A stretch of 64,000 nt of DNA from Oscillatoria nigro-viridis PCC 7112. GTDB taxonomy: Bacteria > Cyanobacteriota > Cyanobacteriia > Cyanobacteriales > Microcoleaceae. The stretch is from the NCBI RefSeq assembly GCF_000317475.1, contig NC_019729.1:6731445-6795444 (forward strand), read 5' to 3'. Positions 60,499 to 64,000 of this stretch are shown piece after piece. A model generated the notes under the pieces. The model ran no database searches, was not told where the DNA came from, and worked only from the letters and a program-made list of their open reading frames with translations. The position numbers were made by a program, and so were the translations under genes. Every line of letters starts with the position of its first letter. Positions within the stretch are counted from its first letter, which is position 1.

Positions 60499-62241
60499 CT
60501 ACTTTCCTGATTTAACTTCAAATACGCCGCCGTTGCTGGGGCTAAAAGTTACTTGGAATTCAGCAGTTTTTTCAGCGCCTGCTGCGGCACCGGCAGGAGT
60601 TTGCAAAACCGGCAGAGGAGTTTCTTTGACGAAATCTTTAGCTGCTTTATTTGTGGGATCGAACTGTAGGATATCGCCGTTTTGTTTTACTTTGACCCGA
60701 TAAGTCAAACTTTCGGTAAATGTCGGAGTTGTTCTCCATGTTTGGTCGATTTGTGCATACAACTTCTCTCCGATCGCATTGAGTTCGGCTTGGTCAGAAA
60801 TCTCTGATGTGGCACTGGTTGCTGCATTGGGCGCGACGCTGTTAGCGGCAGCAGCGACGGGTGCAGGGCTAGCAGCGACGGGTGCAGGGCTTGCAGCAGC
60901 GATGGGTGCAGGACTTGCAGCAGCGACGGGTGCAGGACTTGCAGCGATGGGTGCAGGACTTGCAGCGATGGGTGCAGGGCTAGCAGCGACGGGTGCAGGA
61001 CTTGCAGCAGCGACGGGTGCAGGACTTGCATTGGGTGCGATCGAACTTGCTGCAATTTGCGGGCTGGGGGGAGAACTCACAACCGCCGCCGCAGTCGCCG
61101 CCTGCGGTGCAGTTTCTGCTAGTTTCGCTTGCTTTAGCTGGCTGGAAATACCAGACATATTGACAGCAGCTAAAGTAACCATTGCTGCGAACCACGAGGC
61201 TGCCAGGATGCCGCGTTTGACCGGCGAAGCTTCTGGGGGTTCGGCAGGGTTAGCCACAAAAGGTGCAGGTGCGATCGGCTTGTTAGCAGTCTCCGCAAGC
61301 GCAGGCTTTTTGCTAGCAGGTAAGGGCATCGGTAGCGCCACGGCTTCTGTCTCCGAGTCCGTTGCTTCACCTTCTTCGTGGTGCGCGTAGCGAGAAAACA
61401 GGAACTCCAAAGCAAAGTTACGCAGTTCGTAGTATTTCGGGTCTTCCATAATCCGCGCCCGGTTGCGGGGACGGCTGAACGGAACGTGCATATCTTCGCC
61501 GATGGAAGCTGCCGGCCCGTTGGTCATCATCACGATGCGATCGGCCAAAAACAAAGCCTCATCAATATCGTGAGTAATCATAATGACGGTAATTTTTTCC
61601 TTCCGCCAAATTTTCAGCAATTCTTCCTGCAATTCTTCCCGGGTAATCGGGTCTAGAGCTCCGAAAGGTTCGTCCAAAATCAACAGTTTGGGACGAGTTG
61701 CCAGAGCTCTGGCGATCGCCACCCGCTGTTTCATCCCCCCGGACAATTGGCCCGGTCTTTTGTTACAAGCTTCGGTCAGCCCCACTAATTCCAAGTGTTC
61801 CTTGACGATCGTATTGTGTTCGTCTGCGGACTTTTCCGGGTAAACATTTTCAACGCCGAGGTGAATATTTTCAGTAGCAGTCAGCCACGGTAGCAGCGAG
61901 TAGTTTTGAAATACCACCATTCTGTCCGGGCCAGGTTCAGTAATCCGCGAACCTTGCAGGGCCACTTCTCCGTTTGTCGGGCCGTTGAATCCCGCGATCA
62001 TATTCAGCAAAGTTGATTTGCCGCAGCCAGAGTGACCGATCAAACAAATAAATTCGCCTTCATTAATAGTCAGGTTTACACCGTCGAGAACGACGTAAGG
62101 GCCTTTAGGAGTTTCGTAGACTTTCGATACGTCTTTAATAGTAAGAAAGTCTTGCTTGGGCGTTTGAAGTGTGGTTTTTTGGAGGGTTTTGAGAGTTTGC
62201 ATATTTTCAGGAGAGGGATTTTGGGTAGGGGAATTAGACAT
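60499..62241 (-). CDS. nrtD: NrtD nitrate ABC transporter ATPase with long fused C-terminal part
   Basis: 580 residues from the ATG at 62241. Residues 1-290 are a normal NrtD: Walker A GHSGCGKST (69-77), LSGGM signature (166-170), Walker B LLILDEP, His224, ending FLFSRYAHHEE. Instead of stopping, the chain continues for 290 residues: a Pro/Ala linker, one membrane helix (about 344-363, GILAASWFAAMVTLAAVNMS), eight SPAP(V/I)AA repeats (405-466) and a C-terminal domain (482-580, EKLYAQIDQTWRTTPTF ... YRVKVKQNGDILQF) seen on other cyanobacterial proteins. NrtD normally energises nitrate uptake at the inner membrane face. Confidence 0.92.
   Translation of the reverse strand: MSNSPTQNPSPENMQTLKTLQKTTLQTPKQDFLTIKDVSKVYETPKGPYVVLDGVNLTINEGEFICLIGHSGCGKSTLLNMIAGFNGPTNGEVALQGSRITEPGPDRMVVFQNYSLLPWLTATENIHLGVENVYPEKSADEHNTIVKEHLELVGLTEACNKRPGQLSGGMKQRVAIARALATRPKLLILDEPFGALDPITREELQEELLKIWRKEKITVIMITHDIDEALFLADRIVMMTNGPAASIGEDMHVPFSRPRNRARIMEDPKYYELRNFALEFLFSRYAHHEEGEATDSETEAVALPMPLPASKKPALAETANKPIAPAPFVANPAEPPEASPVKRGILAASWFAAMVTLAAVNMSGISSQLKQAKLAETAPQAATAAAVVSSPPSPQIAASSIAPNASPAPVAAASPAPVAASPAPIAASPAPIAASPAPVAAASPAPIAAASPAPVAASPAPVAAAANSVAPNAATSATSEISDQAELNAIGEKLYAQIDQTWRTTPTFTESLTYRVKVKQNGDILQFDPTNKAAKDFVKETPLPVLQTPAGAAAGAEKTAEFQVTFSPSNGGVFEVKSGK
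60844..61032 (-). repeat. in-frame SPAP(V/I)AA tandem repeat in nrtD
   Basis: Eight units of 21 or 24 bp, read in the minus frame. Near-identical units suggest copy number can vary between strains. Confidence 0.9.
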
Positions 62242-62345
62242 GACAACTTTCGATTGAGAATTTGAAATGAGGGAGTTAGGAAGCGGAAAATGTGGAGTCT
62301 TGTTTCCTGATTTCTTGCTCCTCATTCCCTCTTCCTATTTGCTGG

Positions 62346-64000
62346 TTATGCTGGCAGTTTGATAGAACATTGACTGCCTATTTGTTCAATTAAAATTTCT
62401 TCAATGCGGACGGCGCGCTTGATTTTGACATTGTGAAGATAGTCGATCGGGTCGTCGAGATTAAACACAGTGCCGTCAAATAGCTCGATCGTCCGGCGAT
62501 CTCTTGCAATATCCGGCAAACCCAATTCGCGCACTGCTTGACCGAAAACATCGGGACGCAAAACTCGATCGACCACTTCCACCCAGTTTTTCGGGAACGG
62601 GATCAGTCCCCAGCGAGCCATCTGCGCCATCACCCACACCATTTCTAGGCGGTCTGGACAATTGGTTTTGTCAACGTAGAACTGGTTGAAGTTGTAGAGC
62701 ATTTCGGGTTCTGCCTCCGTACCGGAGTTGTACGGGTCGATGAATCCCGGACGGATGTCTTTCGGATCGGCGCCGATGTATTGTTCTTGGCTCATCAATA
62801 CTAGGACTTCTTCGCGGTTGCGGCGGTCGTCGCAGTAGTCGCAGGCTTCCAAAAGCGCTTTGACGAGGGCGAGGTGGGTTTGAGGATATTTCTGAGCCCA
62901 ATCTTCGGTAACACCGAGAACTTTTTCGATGTGTCCGGGCAGAATATCGAGGGAACGGGCCATGACAAAACCCGTGCCGCTGTTGACTGCGTGGGAGTTC
63001 CAGGGGTCGCCCGAGCAGTAGGCGTCAATATTGCCTGCTTTTAAATTCGCTACCATCTGCGGGGGCGGAATCACGGTCAAGCCCACGTCGAGGTCGGGGT
63101 CGATGCCGCCGGCGGCCAGCCAGTAGCGGAACAGCAGATTGTGCATGGAGGCGGAGTGTACCGTGCCCAAGGTGTGAACTTTATCGGGACTCTTGGCGAT
63201 CGCAGCTTTGAAATCCTCTAACGTCCGAATGCCTTGTTTGTAAAGCTCTTTGCTGAAAACAATCGAATTGCCGTTGCGGGACAGAGTGAGGGCGCTGCAG
63301 ACGGGCACAGGGGCTTCACCGTCGAGGCCCAACAGCATGGCGACCGGCATTCCTGCGACCATTTGCGCCGCGTCCAGCCGTCCTTCGGCGACTCCTTTGG
63401 CGATCGCTTTCCAGCTAGGTTCGCGGCTGAGAGTAACTTCTTCCAAGCCGTGCGCTTGGAAAAATCCTTTTTCTTTGGCTACTACTAAGGGGGCGCAGTC
63501 GGTGAGGGGAATAAAGCCGATGTCGAGGTTGATTTTTTCCAAGCCGTTGCGGGCGATCGCAGGCGGTTGTTGTTTGGCCCGGCGCTGTTTGACCCGCTTT
63601 TGCTGGTTGAGGAAGTAAACCATTTCGTTCCGCAGCGCGTAGTAACTCGGATGGTTGACAACTTCCATGCGCTTGCGGGGGCGGGGAATGTTCACTTCGA
63701 GGATTTGCCCGATTTGCGCTTCCGGGCCGTTGGTGAGCATCACAATGCGATCGCTCAATAATAAAGCCTCATCCACGTCGTGAGTTACCATCACGCTGGT
63801 GACTTTGCTTTCCTCGCAAATTTTCATCAACTGGTCTTGCAAACCGCCGCGAGTTAAAGCATCGAGGGCTCCGAAGGGTTCGTCTAGCAGCAGCAATTTC
63901 GGGCGAATCGCTAGGGCGCGGGCGATCGCAACTCTTTGTTTCATCCCCCCAGAAATTTCGCCCGGGCGTTTGTCGGCGGCGTGCCCGAGTCCGACCAATT
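62346..64000 (-). CDS. nrtC: NrtC nitrate ABC transporter ATPase/regulatory fusion, 5' end outside window
   Basis: 551 codons visible; the gene continues past the right edge, and the Walker A region is not seen. Visible: ISGGMKQRVAIARAL, LLLLDEPFGALDALT, VMVTHDVDEALLLSD. After a basic linker (QKRVKQRRAKQQ) follows an NrtA-like substrate-binding domain: INLDIGFIPLTDCAPLVVAK, VAEGRLDAAQMVAGMP, LGTVHSASMHNLLFRYWL and YCSGDPWNSHAV. In NrtC this domain is known to shut uptake in response to ammonium or nitrite. It ends 104 bp upstream of nrtD. Confidence 0.95.
   Translation of the reverse strand, partial: LVGLGHAADKRPGEISGGMKQRVAIARALAIRPKLLLLDEPFGALDALTRGGLQDQLMKICEESKVTSVMVTHDVDEALLLSDRIVMLTNGPEAQIGQILEVNIPRPRKRMEVVNHPSYYALRNEMVYFLNQQKRVKQRRAKQQPPAIARNGLEKINLDIGFIPLTDCAPLVVAKEKGFFQAHGLEEVTLSREPSWKAIAKGVAEGRLDAAQMVAGMPVAMLLGLDGEAPVPVCSALTLSRNGNSIVFSKELYKQGIRTLEDFKAAIAKSPDKVHTLGTVHSASMHNLLFRYWLAAGGIDPDLDVGLTVIPPPQMVANLKAGNIDAYCSGDPWNSHAVNSGTGFVMARSLDILPGHIEKVLGVTEDWAQKYPQTHLALVKALLEACDYCDDRRNREEVLVLMSQEQYIGADPKDIRPGFIDPYNSGTEAEPEMLYNFNQFYVDKTNCPDRLEMVWVMAQMARWGLIPFPKNWVEVVDRVLRPDVFGQAVRELGLPDIARDRRTIELFDGTVFNLDDPIDYLHNVKIKRAVRIEEILIEQIGSQCSIKLPA

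Noticed and set aside
60779..61390. Ala/Gly-rich plus-strand open frame of 203 codons
   Set aside because: It is the antisense of the SPAP repeat part of nrtD; the repeat composition explains the open frame.
1..64000. tRNA genes
   Set aside because: I looked for the T-loop GTTCRANYC pattern with flanking stems and found none that fits.

Overview
This window comes from a filamentous cyanobacterium, most likely of the Microcoleus/Oscillatoria/Tychonema kind (inference). The octamer GCGATCGC (HIP1) recurs throughout. Several gene families are typically cyanobacterial: ferredoxin-nitrate reductase with NrtC/NrtD, RRM-type Rbp proteins, a RibBA fusion, Uma2 proteins and a group 2 sigma factor. 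Heptamer-like short tandem repeats fill many gaps.

Left part (1-21 kb) is an accessory region. It opens with the 3' part of a DndB-like (DGQHR family) gene. A repeat-rich, rearranged stretch follows. It holds a 0.8-kb duplicated piece of an alpha-amylase gene, a thermonuclease, a caspase-family protease, a small Ala-rich protein, a membrane-anchored orphan protein, the intact GH13 amylase, a large orphan beta-rich protein, and three decaying copies of the 3' end of a LuxR-type regulator gene. From 19.4 down to 12.2 kb on the minus strand runs a DNA phosphorothioation (dnd)-type gene group: helicase-type restriction protein, small protein, DndD, two tandem Uma2 proteins, a MazG-like pyrophosphohydrolase, dnd-associated protein 4 and a membrane-anchored EEP nuclease. 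DndC and DndE are not seen in the window.

Middle part (21-36 kb): SRP RNA next to a phasin-like gene, a YciI protein, a TnpB-only IS element, a 2'-5' RNA ligase-like protein, ComF, a divergent PEP synthase-like protein, the ergothioneine cluster egtC-egtB-egtD, and two of the three Rbp genes. Two candidate structured RNAs lie in gaps here (about 29.2 kb and 34.4 kb). A MITE-like nested palindrome supplies the stop codon of egtD.

Right part (36-64 kb): a small graveyard with an SDR fragment, a metallo-hydrolase and a DNA methyltransferase fragment. Then come ribBA, a HAD protein, a pentapeptide-repeat protein, a HerA-like ATPase, a group 2 sigma factor with a clear terminator, a CHASE-type sensor kinase, cobO, a further Uma2 gene, moeA, a NarL-type response regulator and rimM. 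A second TnpB element, frameshifted, is inserted exactly at the rimM stop. After a PsiE-like protein and the third Rbp gene, the window closes with narB, an unusually long nrtD and the 3' part of nrtC. moeA supports the molybdopterin cofactor that NarB needs, and NrtC/NrtD power nitrate uptake, so these genes form a nitrate assimilation unit.

The strongest candidates for something not yet described are the caspase-thermonuclease pair, the split dnd locus with its Uma2 duplication, the NrtD fusion protein, and the two structured RNA candidates. All functional statements rest on motif recognition by eye; no database search was run.
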